DNA of 64,000 nucleotides from Bradyrhizobium sp. 21 (GCF_023073335.1 NZ_JADPJG010000012.1:62001-126000), one strand, 5' to 3'; counted from the stretch's first letter, positions 45,045-54,148 are shown. A program made the numbers and translations. The notes: generated by a model from the sequence alone, not told the origin.

Positions 45045-45740
45045 TCAGGCAGTCGGCATGCGCTTGGACTTCAGCCGCGCCAGCACGTCGTCCGCGGTCG
45101 TCTTGAGCCGGGGGCCAAAGCCCTGCTCGGCAAGCTTCTCGGCGACCGCGAGCGGACCGGTGGCCGCATCGAGCTCGACCAGCGCGTCGTCGGCGGCCTG
45201 GGCTTCCATTTGCCGCTCGCGAAGCCGCCTCAAGGTGCTCTCCGCCTCCGGCAGCGTGGATTCGTAGGGGCGTGCCGCCTCGATGCCGCTGCGGCGAAGC
45301 GAGCGCACCGCTTCCGAGGCGCGGGCGACACGGCGACCGCGGTCGAGGTCGGTGATGCGGGCCTGCGCGCTCGCGACGTGCCGCTTCAGCCGGGCGATCT
45401 CGGTTGCGAACAAGGCGCGTGCCGTCATTGCCGCATCGCGATCGGCCTCCAGGTCTGCGATGGCTTCGGCGGCATCCTTGGCGAGATCCTCGCGGCCGCC
45501 GTCGAGCGCCGCAACCGCGCGGGTCTCGATATCCGCGATGCGGGCGACGGTCGCCTCGAGCTTGCGGCCTTCCTGCTGGTCCTGGGCGATCGCCAGCGCC
45601 AGCGTCCGCTTGCCGCGCTCGACGGCGGCAGCCGCATCGCGCATCTGCTGGTCGAGGATCAGAAGGGCCGTCCGGTCCTCCAGTTCCTCGCCGGCGGCGG
45701 CCACGCTGCCGCGGAAAAGTGTCACTACGGTCTTGAACAT
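45045..45740 (-). CDS. PspA/IM30 family envelope-stress protein
   Basis: A 231-residue, almost entirely helical coiled-coil protein that begins MFKTVVTLFRGSVAAAGEELED, the usual opening of PspA/IM30-like proteins, followed by long Ala/Arg/Glu-rich heptads. These proteins bind stressed inner membrane and form ESCRT-III-like assemblies. No pspF, pspB or pspC gene is near; a TetR regulator is divergent and a YiaAB gene follows. The usual PspF-type regulation is thus replaced by TetR. Confidence 0.88.
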   Translation of the reverse strand: MFKTVVTLFRGSVAAAGEELEDRTALLILDQQMRDAAAAVERGKRTLALAIAQDQQEGRKLEATVARIADIETRAVAALDGGREDLAKDAAEAIADLEADRDAAMTARALFATEIARLKRHVASAQARITDLDRGRRVARASEAVRSLRRSGIEAARPYESTLPEAESTLRRLRERQMEAQAADDALVELDAATGPLAVAEKLAEQGFGPRLKTTADDVLARLKSKRMPTA

Positions 45741-45756
45741 CTGCTACTCCCTGTTA

Positions 45757-45827
45757 TGAGCGTTGCTCACACACGTTTAGTAGCAGCGAACTTGAACATC
45801 GTTCAAGAAATATTTGAGCGCCGCTCA
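45757..45827. promoter_or_regulatory. Three TetR-type operator palindromes
   Basis: Three perfect or near-perfect 13-bp dyads occur between the divergent pspA-like and TetR genes: TGAGCGTTGCTCA (45757-45769), TGAACATCGTTCA (45793-45805, extended to a 15-bp TTGAACATCGTTCAA) and TGAGCGCCGCTCA (45815-45827). They share the form TGA(G/A)C-N3-G(C/T)TCA. Placement in the only shared promoter region strongly suggests binding by the TetR protein. Confidence 0.75.
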
Positions 45828-45841
45828 GGAATTTAGTTAGT

Positions 45842-46450
45842 ATGGCTAAGGCCCTGGAACGACGGGCGAAACTTCGGTCTGATCTGATTCAGGCGGCCGA
45901 GCGGATGATCGCCGAGCGCGGGTTGGCGGGTCTGAAAACCCGCGATCTCGCCCGCGAGATCGGCTGCGCCAATGGCGCGGTCTATAATCTCGTGACTGAT
46001 GTGGACGAGTTGATCCTGCGCGTTGGCTCCCGCACCTTGCTTCGCCTGGACGAGGCGCTTAGCGCGGCGGAACAGGCGGGCGAGCGCTCGCCGCAGGAAA
46101 CGCTGGTCCGCATCGCCCTCACCTATTGCGATTTCGCCGCCGAAAATCTCGAGCTCTGGCGCGCGTTGTTCGAGCACCGCATGGAGGTCGACAAGGCCCT
46201 CCCCGACTGGTCCGTCAACGACCAGATGCAGCTGTTCCGCCACATCTACCAGCCGCTGACCGCGCTGTTTCCAAAGCGCAGTCCGGAAGAGCTCGGCATC
46301 ACCGCGCGCAGCCTGTTCTCGGCGGTGCATGGCATGGTGGCGCTGGGACTGGAGCAGAAGCTGGTCGCCGTTCCGCTGCCGGCGCTGCGGAAGGAAATCG
46401 CAGCGCTCGTGCGCGCGATGATCGACGGGCTGGTCGCGCGGGCGGCGTAG
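45842..46450 (+). CDS. TetR/AcrR family transcriptional regulator
   Basis: A 202-residue TetR-type repressor. The HTH is near residues 28-47 (LKTRDLAREIGCANGAVYNL) and is followed by an all-helical ligand-binding domain. Its start lies 14 bp after the third operator palindrome, so autorepression is likely. Divergent from the PspA/YiaAB genes, it probably controls them. The inducer is unknown; a fatty acid or membrane-active compound would fit the target but is inference. Confidence 0.93.
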   Translation: MAKALERRAKLRSDLIQAAERMIAERGLAGLKTRDLAREIGCANGAVYNLVTDVDELILRVGSRTLLRLDEALSAAEQAGERSPQETLVRIALTYCDFAAENLELWRALFEHRMEVDKALPDWSVNDQMQLFRHIYQPLTALFPKRSPEELGITARSLFSAVHGMVALGLEQKLVAVPLPALRKEIAALVRAMIDGLVARAA

Positions 46451-46559
46451 AGGCCGGGAGAGCACAACTGTCGGCGGCGCCTGACTAAAATTTCGCCTGT
46501 CACATCGCATGCAGCGCGCTTAGCTTCGCGAGATCCTCCTCTCTCTTTCGGAGCCTTCC

Positions 46560-48014
46560 ATGCCCCTCCTCATCCGCGGCGGCACCGTCGTCAATCACGA
46601 TCATTCGCGCCGCGCGGACGTGCTGATCGATGGCGAGACCATCGTCGCGGTCGGGGCATCGCTCGAGAGTCCGACTGGTAGCGAGATCATCGACGCCGGC
46701 GGCGCTTACATCATCCCGGGCGGGATCGATCCGCACACCCATCTCGAGATGCCGTTCATGGGCACCGTCACCGCCGACGATTTCGAATCGGGAACCAAGG
46801 CGGCGCTGGCCGGCGGCACCACCATGGTGGTGGATTTCTGCTTGCCCGATCCCGGCCAGTCGATGCTCGCGGCCTATCAGGAGTGGCGGCACAAATCCGA
46901 GAAGGCGGCAGCCGACTACGGCTTTCACATGGCGGTGACGTCATGGTCGAAGCAGATCCATGACGAAATGGAGACCGTGGTCAAAACCTACGGCATCAAC
47001 ACCTTCAAGCACTTCATGGCCTACAAGGGCGCGTTGATGGTGAATGACGACGAGCTTTACAACTCGTTCGCGCGCTGCGCCCATCTCGGCGCCATGCCCG
47101 TGGTGCACGCGGAAAACGGCGACGTCGTCGCCCTGATGCAGGAGGCGCTGATCGCACGCGGCGTCACTGGCCCTGAGGGACACGCTTATTCGCGGCCACC
47201 GGAGGTCGAGGGCGAAGCCACCAACCGCGCCATCATGATCGCCGACATGACAGGGACGCCTGTTTACATCGTGCACACGAGCTGCCGCGAAGCGCATGAG
47301 GCGATCGCGCGCGCACGCGCGGCGGGAAAACGCGTCTATGGCGAGCCGCTGATCCAGCATCTGCTGCTCGACGAACGTGAATACCAGAACAAGGACTGGA
47401 ATCATTCCGCGCAACGCGTGATGTCGCCGCCGTTCCGCGACAGGTCGCACCAGGACAGCCTATGGGCCGGCCTGCAATCCGGTTCGCTGCAGGTGGTCGC
47501 GACCGACCACTGCGCCTTCACCACCGAGCAGAAGCGGTTCGGGCTCGGCGACTTCAGAAAGATCCCGAACGGCACCGGCGGCCTCGAAGATCGCCTTGCG
47601 CTGCTATGGACCGCGGGTGTCGCTACGGGGCGGCTGACGAAAGAGGAATTCGTCGCGGTGACCTCGGCGAACATCGCCCGCATCCTCAACATCTATCCGC
47701 GCAAGGGCGCGGTCGCCGTCGGCTCGGATGCAGATGTCGTGGTCTGGGATCCCAAAGCGAGCAAGACCATCAGCGCCAAGCAGCAGATGAGCCGGATCGA
47801 TTACAACGTGTTCGAGGGCTTTGCCTGCACCGGCGGACCGGCGGCGACGCTGTCGCGCGGCCGCGTCGTCTGGAAGGATGGCGATCTGCGTGCCGAAGCC
47901 GGCGACGGCCGTTACATCGAGCGTCCCGCATTCTCGCCGGTACATGTCGCGAACTCCACCTGGAAAGAGCTGACTGCCCCGCGCGCGGTGGCACGCGGAG
48001 CGGTGACGCCGTAG
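46560..48014 (+). CDS. hydA: Dihydropyrimidinase (D-hydantoinase)
   Basis: A 484-residue cyclic amidohydrolase that opens dihydropyrimidines or 5-substituted hydantoins. The metal residues are His59 and His61 in DPHTHLE, the carboxylated Lys150 in TFKHFMAYKG, and later His in PVVHAENG and YIVHTSC. The Asp in ATDHCAF is also kept. GGAG precedes the ATG. A Tat-exported binding protein gene follows by 95 bp. It may work in pyrimidine or hydantoin scavenging. Confidence 0.93.
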   Translation: MPLLIRGGTVVNHDHSRRADVLIDGETIVAVGASLESPTGSEIIDAGGAYIIPGGIDPHTHLEMPFMGTVTADDFESGTKAALAGGTTMVVDFCLPDPGQSMLAAYQEWRHKSEKAAADYGFHMAVTSWSKQIHDEMETVVKTYGINTFKHFMAYKGALMVNDDELYNSFARCAHLGAMPVVHAENGDVVALMQEALIARGVTGPEGHAYSRPPEVEGEATNRAIMIADMTGTPVYIVHTSCREAHEAIARARAAGKRVYGEPLIQHLLLDEREYQNKDWNHSAQRVMSPPFRDRSHQDSLWAGLQSGSLQVVATDHCAFTTEQKRFGLGDFRKIPNGTGGLEDRLALLWTAGVATGRLTKEEFVAVTSANIARILNIYPRKGAVAVGSDADVVVWDPKASKTISAKQQMSRIDYNVFEGFACTGGPAATLSRGRVVWKDGDLRAEAGDGRYIERPAFSPVHVANSTWKELTAPRAVARGAVTP

Positions 48015-48109
48015 GGAGTGCGGCTCGCACAGCACGCGGCGCCACGAAGCGCAGCCAATGGCATGCGCCTTGCCTCTTTATGTCGCAAATTTCTCTTGAG
48101 GAGGCCGCG

Positions 48110-49729
48110 ATGAGCGCATCACCTTTCGATTTCAGCCGCCGCAACCTCGTCCTCGGCGGCCTCGGTGTCGCCGGAATGACGGCGACCTCGCGCTTCGCCT
48201 GGGCGCAGGGGCGCGGCGAGACGCTGCTGGTGGTGCAGGAGTTGGGCCCGAATTCGCTCGACATGCAGGGCGTGGGCTCCAACCAGACCGTGAACGGGCT
48301 GTCCTGGAATTGCTACGACCGCCTGCTGAGCTACGCCTCAAAGACGCTGCCTGACGGGACGCTGTCCTACGATCGCGAGAAGCTCGCGCCCGAACTGGCG
48401 GAGAGCTGGGAGGTTGCCGCCGACGGCATGTCCTGCACTTTCAAGCTGCGGCAGGACGCAAAATTCCACGATAGCACGCCCGTCACCGCCAAGGACGTCA
48501 AATGGTCGTTCGACCGCGCGGTGAAGGTCGGCGGCTTCCCGACCTTCCAGATGTCGGCGGGATCTCTGGAAAAGCCCGAGCAGTTCGTCGCGATCGACGA
48601 CCACACCTTCCGCATCGACTATGTGCGCAAGGACAAGATGCTGCTGTTCAACGTCGCGGTGGTCGTGCCCTTCATCATCAACTCCGAGCTTGCGAAGAAG
48701 AACGCGACGGCGGAAGACCCGTGGGCGCTCGCTTGGCTCAGGACCAACGAGGCCGGTGGCGGCGCCTACAAGATCGAGAGCTGGAAGCCCGGCAGCGAGA
48801 CTGTCTTCACGCGGTTCGACGACTGGAAGAGCGGCCCGCTGCCGAAGCTTAAGCGCATCATCGCGCGCGACGTCCCTTCCGCCGGCACCCGCCGCGCCAT
48901 GCTGGAACGAGGCGATGCGGATATCTCCAGCGGCTTTGCGCCGCGCGACTTCGAGCAGATCATTAGAGAAGGCAAGGTCAAGGTCTCGGGCGTGCCGATC
49001 CCGAACGCGCTCTGGTCCGTCGCGCTGAACACGGCAAAGCCGCCGTTCGACAATGTCAAGCTGCGCCAAGCCATCGCCTGGGCGATGCCCTATGAGCAGA
49101 TCCAGAGCAGCGCGTTCTTCGGACGCGCCGTGCCCATGTATGGCGGAGCGGCCGACGTCGCGAAGCCAGTCTGGCCGCAGCCCTTTCCCTATGTCACCGA
49201 TCTCGACAAAGCCAAGGCGTTGATGAAGGACGCAGGCTTCGAGTCCGGCTTTGAGACGACCTTGTCGCTTGACACCGGCACTGCGACTGTCGGCGAGCCG
49301 ACTGCGATCCTGATCCAGGAAAGTCTCGCCAAGATCGGCATCAAGGCATCGATCGAAAAGATTCCCGGCGCGAACTGGCGCACGACGCTGAACAAGAAGG
49401 AGCTGCCGCTCGCGCTCAACCGCTTCAGTGGCTGGCTCGATTACCCCGAATATTACTTCTACTGGAATTTCCACGGCAACAACTCGATCTTCAACATCTC
49501 CTCCTACCAGAACAAGGAGATGGACGCGCTGATCGACAAGGCGCGGTTCACCACGGATGCAGCCGAGTACGACAAGGCTGTGAAGGATTTCATCGCGCTC
49601 TGCATGCGCGACGTTCCCGTCGTCCCGCTCAACCAGCCGATCCACGACGTCGCCATGCAGAAGGCCATCACCGGCTACGAGTTCTGGTTTCATCGTGAAC
49701 CTGACTACCGTCAGTTCGCGAAAGGCTGA
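48110..49729 (+). CDS. ABC transporter substrate-binding protein, family 5, Tat-exported
   Basis: A 539-residue periplasmic binding protein of the DppA/OppA group. A twin-arginine signal (FSRRNLVLGGLG at about 8-19) indicates folded export, and PELAESWEVAADGMSCTFKLRQDAKFHD plus the KDVKWSFDRA block are family hallmarks. GAGGAGG precedes the ATG. No permease or ATPase genes follow, so it must use membrane components from elsewhere. The adjacent dihydropyrimidinase gene suggests a peptide-like or cyclic ureide ligand, which is inference. Confidence 0.92.
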   Translation: MSASPFDFSRRNLVLGGLGVAGMTATSRFAWAQGRGETLLVVQELGPNSLDMQGVGSNQTVNGLSWNCYDRLLSYASKTLPDGTLSYDREKLAPELAESWEVAADGMSCTFKLRQDAKFHDSTPVTAKDVKWSFDRAVKVGGFPTFQMSAGSLEKPEQFVAIDDHTFRIDYVRKDKMLLFNVAVVVPFIINSELAKKNATAEDPWALAWLRTNEAGGGAYKIESWKPGSETVFTRFDDWKSGPLPKLKRIIARDVPSAGTRRAMLERGDADISSGFAPRDFEQIIREGKVKVSGVPIPNALWSVALNTAKPPFDNVKLRQAIAWAMPYEQIQSSAFFGRAVPMYGGAADVAKPVWPQPFPYVTDLDKAKALMKDAGFESGFETTLSLDTGTATVGEPTAILIQESLAKIGIKASIEKIPGANWRTTLNKKELPLALNRFSGWLDYPEYYFYWNFHGNNSIFNISSYQNKEMDALIDKARFTTDAAEYDKAVKDFIALCMRDVPVVPLNQPIHDVAMQKAITGYEFWFHREPDYRQFAKG

Positions 49730-49880
49730 TTCCTGTCAACGACACGCACAGCGCGTGAAGCGGCTCGCGCCTGCTCCGTTGGAAAACCTCTTTCCAGTCG
49801 TGCCTCGCTCGCACGCAGCATCGCCGCGTCGAGCTTGCCGTGCCGCGATCCCTCCAGGGCGCAGGCAAAGACCCGGTTGA

Positions 49881-50273
49881 ACTGCGCGCCGTGCCGACCT
49901 CAGGAGCCGGTTTCCGGCCAGCACAATCTCGGCCGGCGGCAGCCTCGAGCGGACGATCGGCATGTCCGGCGAGAAGGCGCTGATCGTGCTGTCGCACCTC
50001 GCCGACAACGCGGTGCGCCACAAGGCGGGGTCAATCCGGCTGGAGGCGGTCGACGAGCGCACCACCCTGCTTCTGACGGTCAGCAATGACGGCGAGCCGA
50101 TCTCGGCGCCGAATCGTAACAGGATCTTCGACGCCTTCTTCACCACGCGCCGCGACCAAGGCGGGAGCGGGATGGCAATCGCGCGCGCGGTGATGGCGAG
50201 CCATGGCGGCTCGATCAGGCTCAAGCCGGCCGACGAGGGTGCGACCTTCGAGCTACAGTTTCCCGTCACCTGA
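49881..50273 (+). pseudogene. Histidine-kinase C-terminal remnant (HATPase domain only)
   Basis: The reading frame opens after a stop at 49878-49880 and encodes only an ATP-binding domain: N-box LSHLADNAVRH, a degraded G1 (VSNDGEP), F-box RIFDAFFTT and G2-like GGSGMAIARAV. No sensor, HAMP or phospho-accepting His domain precedes it, so it cannot be a complete kinase. An ATG at 49962 could give a 103-residue protein. It is best read as a remnant cut off by deletion just after the binding-protein gene, unless it is used as an anti-sigma-like ATPase. Confidence 0.7.
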
Positions 50274-50275
50274 GG

Positions 50276-50416
50276 CTAGATCGCAAACACCCAGGCGGCG
50301 ACAATGGTGCCGATGGTGACCAGACCGGCGATGGTCCATCCGGCGGCGTATTCCAGCTCGGGATGACCGGTCGCCCGCATGATCTCTGCCGGATCGGCGG
50401 TATGCTTATGTGCCAT
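50276..50416 (-). CDS. Small 46-residue membrane protein
   Basis: A short open frame encodes 46 residues with a polar His-rich start (AHKHTADPAEIM) and one hydrophobic helix (WTIAGLVTIGTIVAAWVFAI, about residues 27-46) ending at the C-terminus. GAGG lies about 8 bp upstream of the ATG at 50416. It lies between the kinase remnant and the AlkB-like gene on the opposite strand. It resembles the many unrecognised single-span small proteins; its function is unknown. Confidence 0.6.
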   Translation of the reverse strand: MAHKHTADPAEIMRATGHPELEYAAGWTIAGLVTIGTIVAAWVFAI

Positions 50417-50495
50417 GACAGCCTCGCACGTTACTTTCCGCGTCATATGTAAGTCGCATCAGCACCCATTAGGTTCCATCACGGAAGTGCGAGGA

Positions 50496-51065
50496 ATGAC
50501 GCAGCTTGGTTTGTTCGCCAATCCGCAAGCAGGGCCCGCCGGCCTTCGCTATGCCGATGACTTCGTCGAGGCCGCCGCCGAGCAGGCGCTCATCGACCGC
50601 ATCGCAGCATTGCCGCTCCAGCGCTTCCAGTTCGGCGCCTTCGAGGGCAACCGCCGGGTGGCGTCCTTCGGCTATCGCTATGACTACACGCTGCAGCGGC
50701 TGGCCGAGGCCGAGCCGATCCCGGACTGGGTCCTCCCTGTCGCGCGGCAAGTCGAGGCATGGGCGGGGCTCGCCGGCGGCAGCGTCCGCCAAGTGCTCTG
50801 CACCGAATACGAGGCCGGCGTCGGCATCGGCTGGCATCGGGACAAGCCGCACTTCGACAAGATCCTCGGCCTGTCGCTTGGCTCGTCCTGCAAATTCCGC
50901 TTCCGCCGACGCAGCGGCGACAAATGGGAGCGCCACACGCTCGAAGCCCTGCCACGCTCGCTTTACATGATGGATGGCGAGGCGCGATCGCAATGGGAGC
51001 ACAGCATCCCGCCGGTCGAGGCGTGCCGCTATTCCATCACCTTCCGGACCATGAAGCAGGCCTGA
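50496..51065 (+). CDS. AlkB-like 2-oxoglutarate/Fe(II) dioxygenase
   Basis: A 189-residue dioxygenase with the Fe ligands His114 and Asp116 in GWHRDKPHF and His169 in WEHSIPP, and the 2-oxoglutarate Arg178/Arg184 pair in CRYSITFR. AlkB-type enzymes reverse alkylation damage in nucleic acids or demethylate proteins. GAGGA precedes the ATG at 50496; upstream in-frame codons are not family-like. It stands alone on its strand, divergent from the small membrane protein gene. Confidence 0.9.
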   Translation: MTQLGLFANPQAGPAGLRYADDFVEAAAEQALIDRIAALPLQRFQFGAFEGNRRVASFGYRYDYTLQRLAEAEPIPDWVLPVARQVEAWAGLAGGSVRQVLCTEYEAGVGIGWHRDKPHFDKILGLSLGSSCKFRFRRRSGDKWERHTLEALPRSLYMMDGEARSQWEHSIPPVEACRYSITFRTMKQA

Positions 51066-51268
51066 CCGACTGGCCAAAACAAAAAACGCGAAAACAACCC
51101 CATGCACAGTAGAAGACCGTTGCCGGCTCGAGGCTGGGTCGCGCCACGCAAGCATTTGACGCCCGGGTGCAAAACGGCCGCTCCGTGCAATCGCCGTGTG
51201 ACCTGCACCTTGCCTTCCGAATCCGGTTGCATGCTAGACTGGATGCGATCCACGGCAGGAGGGAAAGC

Positions 51269-51676
51269 ATGGCCGATAACAAGGTAAAACGGGGCGGAGC
51301 GGATCGCGCGCTGATCGCGCTCACCGAGAAATACGAAGTCGCCTACTGGTCGAAGAAGTTCAAGGTGACCCCGGCCAAACTGAAATACGCCGTCAAGAAG
51401 GTCGGCCACTCCGCCAAAAAGGTCGAGGAATACATCAAGATCCAGAAGCACCGCGCCGCCGACAAGAGCCGGATCGCGCTCAGCGAGGCCTATGAGGTGC
51501 GCTACTGGTCGAAGAAGTTCAAGATCACCCCGGCGAGGCTGAAGGCCGCCGTCGCCGCAGCCGGCCATTCCGCCAAGAAGGTCGAGGCCTATCTCGCCGC
51601 GCAGAAGGCGGCGAAGAAGAAGAAGGCGGCCAAGAAGGCCACGAAGAAGGCCGTCAAGCGCAAGAAGGCGGCCTGA
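51269..51676 (+). CDS. Tandem DUF3606 protein with H1-like basic tail
   Basis: A 135-residue basic protein. Two copies of a DUF3606 domain (about residues 12-55 and 66-109) share the blocks YWSKKFK(V/I)TP and GHSAKKVE. The C-terminus is a lysine/alanine run ending in VKRKKAA, like histone H1 or AlgP-type tails. Such a composition suggests DNA binding. GGAGGG precedes the ATG. DUF3606 is usually found singly in short proteins; the role is unknown. Confidence 0.85.
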   Translation: MADNKVKRGGADRALIALTEKYEVAYWSKKFKVTPAKLKYAVKKVGHSAKKVEEYIKIQKHRAADKSRIALSEAYEVRYWSKKFKITPARLKAAVAAAGHSAKKVEAYLAAQKAAKKKKAAKKATKKAVKRKKAA

Positions 51677-51865
51677 AGGCACGCCGCCACCTCTCTTGCG
51701 GCGCACACGGCGGAACGCCGGTAGTAGCGGCGTCGCCCTCGACTCTCCCTAAAATTGTACGTTAATCTCGGTACTATCCGTCCATTTCCGGCGGGCCTCG
51801 TCGCATTTGTGAACAGGGCGGCCACAGCGCCGCCCGGCAGAAGACATTTTCAGGGGAAGCATCCG

Positions 51866-53488
51866 ATGCGTTCGCTGTTTGCGCGGCTGCACCGGCGTTA
51901 CGGGCCCAGGATTTCGGGGGCGGAGCGCCAGCGGCGGGTCAAGGACAAGCTCGCCCTACAACCCGCCCTACCCGCAATCCGCTCACCCGTCGCTCGCCGC
52001 GCGCTGGCGCAGCGGCGCCCGAAGGTCGCGATCATCGGCGGCGGCTTCGCCGGGCTGATGGCGGCATCCGAGCTCGTCGCGCATTGCGACGTCACGCTGT
52101 TCGAGGCGCGCGACCGCTTCGGCGGCCGGGTTTTCAGCAAGAAGAAGCCGAGCGGAATCGTCGAGGCTGGTGGCGAGCTGATCGGCTACAACCATCCGCT
52201 CTGGCTGAAATACGCCAAGCGTTACGAGCTCGGCCTGTCCGTCATCACTTCGGACACCAATTTCGACGCGCTCGAGCTCGACATGCCGCTGTTCCTCGAC
52301 GGCCACAAGCTGTCCGAGGGCCAGATGAAGCTGGTATATCGCGAGATGGACGACGCCTTCGGCAAGCTCAGCCGGTGGGCCGGCAAGGTCGACCCTCGCA
52401 AGCCCTGGCGCACCAAGGGCGCAAGGAAGCTCGACGCAAGAACGATCGCGGAGTGGATCGCAGACCTCGACTGCTCGAAGCTCACCCGGCATGCCATCGA
52501 AGAGCAATTCTCCAACGACGCCGGCCAGCCGACCACCGAGCAGAGCTTCCTCGCCAACCTCGCCGTCGTCGCCGGCGGACGGATGAAGCATCAGATCGAC
52601 GCCTTCTTCACCCAGACCGAAACGCTGCGCTGCTCGGAAGGCAATCAGGAGCTCGCCATTCGTCTCGCCGATGACATCGGACGTAACGGCGCCGGCACTC
52701 ACCTGTCGACACCGGTGCGCGCCATCCGCATCGACGACGAGGGCGTGACCCTGGACTTCAGCCCTTCCAGGAACGGCACGACGCGCGCCGCCTTCACTGT
52801 CGATTACGCCGTGCTCGCGATCCCCCCGAGCCTGTGGCCGGCCTCACCGAACGCCAAAATCGCCATCACGCCCGAGCTGCCGCGCGACTACTACGTCACG
52901 ATGGGAACGGCGGTGAAATATCTCAGCCCGCTGAAGCGGCGCTTCTGGATCGGCGAGGGCCTTGCCCCGACGGCAACCTCGAACCGCTTCGGCGTCACCT
53001 GGGAAGGGACCGACAACCAGATTGGGCCGCCCGAGCGCCCGGTCGAGCTCAGCCTGTTTGCCGGCGCCGACGCCGCGAAGGAAGCGCTCAAGCACTACCA
53101 GCCCGGCAACCAGACGCAGGTCGACGCGTTCTATGCGCAGCAGATCGGCGGCGTCTACAAGGGTTACGTGGCGCATTTGGCCGATAAGCCCGAATTCATG
53201 GCCTGGCCGCGCGACGAATGGACCGCTGCCGGATATTCCTGTCCGGCTCCCGGCGAAGTTTGCCGCGCCGGGCCGCTGCTGGCCAAGGGTTTTGAGGACC
53301 GTCTGTTCTTTGCCGGCGAGCACACCTGCTTTGCCTATTTCGGCTACATGGAAGGCGCGCTCCAGTCCGGCCAGACGGCCGCCGCTGCGATCATCAAGGC
53401 CATCGACAAGCAGGCTGGAGCGCAAGGCTCTGCCACGAACGGCAATTCTGTCATAGGATCGAGACCTCTCGCGGCGTCGAAGCCGTGA
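51866..53488 (+). CDS. FAD-dependent amine oxidase family protein
   Basis: A 540-residue flavoprotein of the monoamine/L-amino-acid oxidase family. It has a basic N-terminal extension of about 50 residues, the FAD-binding GGGFAG at 58-63 with FEARDRFGGRV as the second strand, and the C-terminal FAGEHTCFAYFGYMEGALQSG motif. The ATG at 51866 has GGGGA upstream. It probably oxidises an amine or desaturates a substrate with release of peroxide. A short exported protein gene overlaps its end. Confidence 0.88.
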   Translation: MRSLFARLHRRYGPRISGAERQRRVKDKLALQPALPAIRSPVARRALAQRRPKVAIIGGGFAGLMAASELVAHCDVTLFEARDRFGGRVFSKKKPSGIVEAGGELIGYNHPLWLKYAKRYELGLSVITSDTNFDALELDMPLFLDGHKLSEGQMKLVYREMDDAFGKLSRWAGKVDPRKPWRTKGARKLDARTIAEWIADLDCSKLTRHAIEEQFSNDAGQPTTEQSFLANLAVVAGGRMKHQIDAFFTQTETLRCSEGNQELAIRLADDIGRNGAGTHLSTPVRAIRIDDEGVTLDFSPSRNGTTRAAFTVDYAVLAIPPSLWPASPNAKIAITPELPRDYYVTMGTAVKYLSPLKRRFWIGEGLAPTATSNRFGVTWEGTDNQIGPPERPVELSLFAGADAAKEALKHYQPGNQTQVDAFYAQQIGGVYKGYVAHLADKPEFMAWPRDEWTAAGYSCPAPGEVCRAGPLLAKGFEDRLFFAGEHTCFAYFGYMEGALQSGQTAAAAIIKAIDKQAGAQGSATNGNSVIGSRPLAASKP

Positions 53489-53508
53489 TGCGGGGAGGCG
53501 CGACGCGA

Positions 53509-54024
53509 ATGACATTCACGACCTGGTCTCGACTCAAGATGTGGGGCTGCACCGTCCCTGCCCTCGTTCTTGCCGGCGCCTCCAGCATTGCCGGTGCCTC
53601 CGGCGCGGCGCCCGCAAACGTCTCGGGCTCGACGGCGCTGGCGCTCGCGGGGGTGATCGCGCCGCTGTCGCCGATCCTGTCGGGCGCCGAGAAGAAGGCA
53701 ATGGCGATGCTGTTCGCCGCCAACAGCGACATTCCCTACAAGAAACCGATCGTGGTGACCGCCGATAGAATCGTCTGTCGCACCGGCAATGTCGACATCA
53801 CCGTGCGGAGCTGCGAGGTCACCTTCGGCAAGAAGACGAGGACCGTGAACGGCTCCACGGCCAACGAGATCTTCGCCACCGAAGCGCTGGCCGGCATTCC
53901 GCCCGACGGCGCCGCGGGATCGAATTTCGAGAGCCTGAGCAAATTGAGCTGCACGATCGACCCCAACGCTATCAGGCGAAAGGACGGAAGCGGGGCCGAT
54001 TGCACGTTCCAGCCGGGAAATTGA
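53509..54024 (+). CDS. Exported hypothetical protein
   Basis: About 171 residues with a signal peptide (hydrophobic VPALVLAGASSIAGAS, cut near residue 34). The mature part has four cysteines and a pair of blocks, IVCRTGNVDITVRSCEVTFG and KLSCTIDPN, that look like a disulfide-linked small beta domain. The ATG at 53509 has GGGGAGG upstream; an ATG at 53488 overlapping the amine oxidase stop is possible. It is probably co-transcribed with the amine oxidase. The function is unknown. Confidence 0.7.
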   Translation: MTFTTWSRLKMWGCTVPALVLAGASSIAGASGAAPANVSGSTALALAGVIAPLSPILSGAEKKAMAMLFAANSDIPYKKPIVVTADRIVCRTGNVDITVRSCEVTFGKKTRTVNGSTANEIFATEALAGIPPDGAAGSNFESLSKLSCTIDPNAIRRKDGSGADCTFQPGN

Positions 54025-54148
54025 ACCGAACATGGAGGACGAACGAAGGTGCCGTGAAATCGCCTCAAGGCCAACTAACTAATAAGGCGAATTGAAAAGA
54101 CAGGCCAAACGCGCGAGCCCATATCGGGCACGCAAGGCCAGCACCGGT

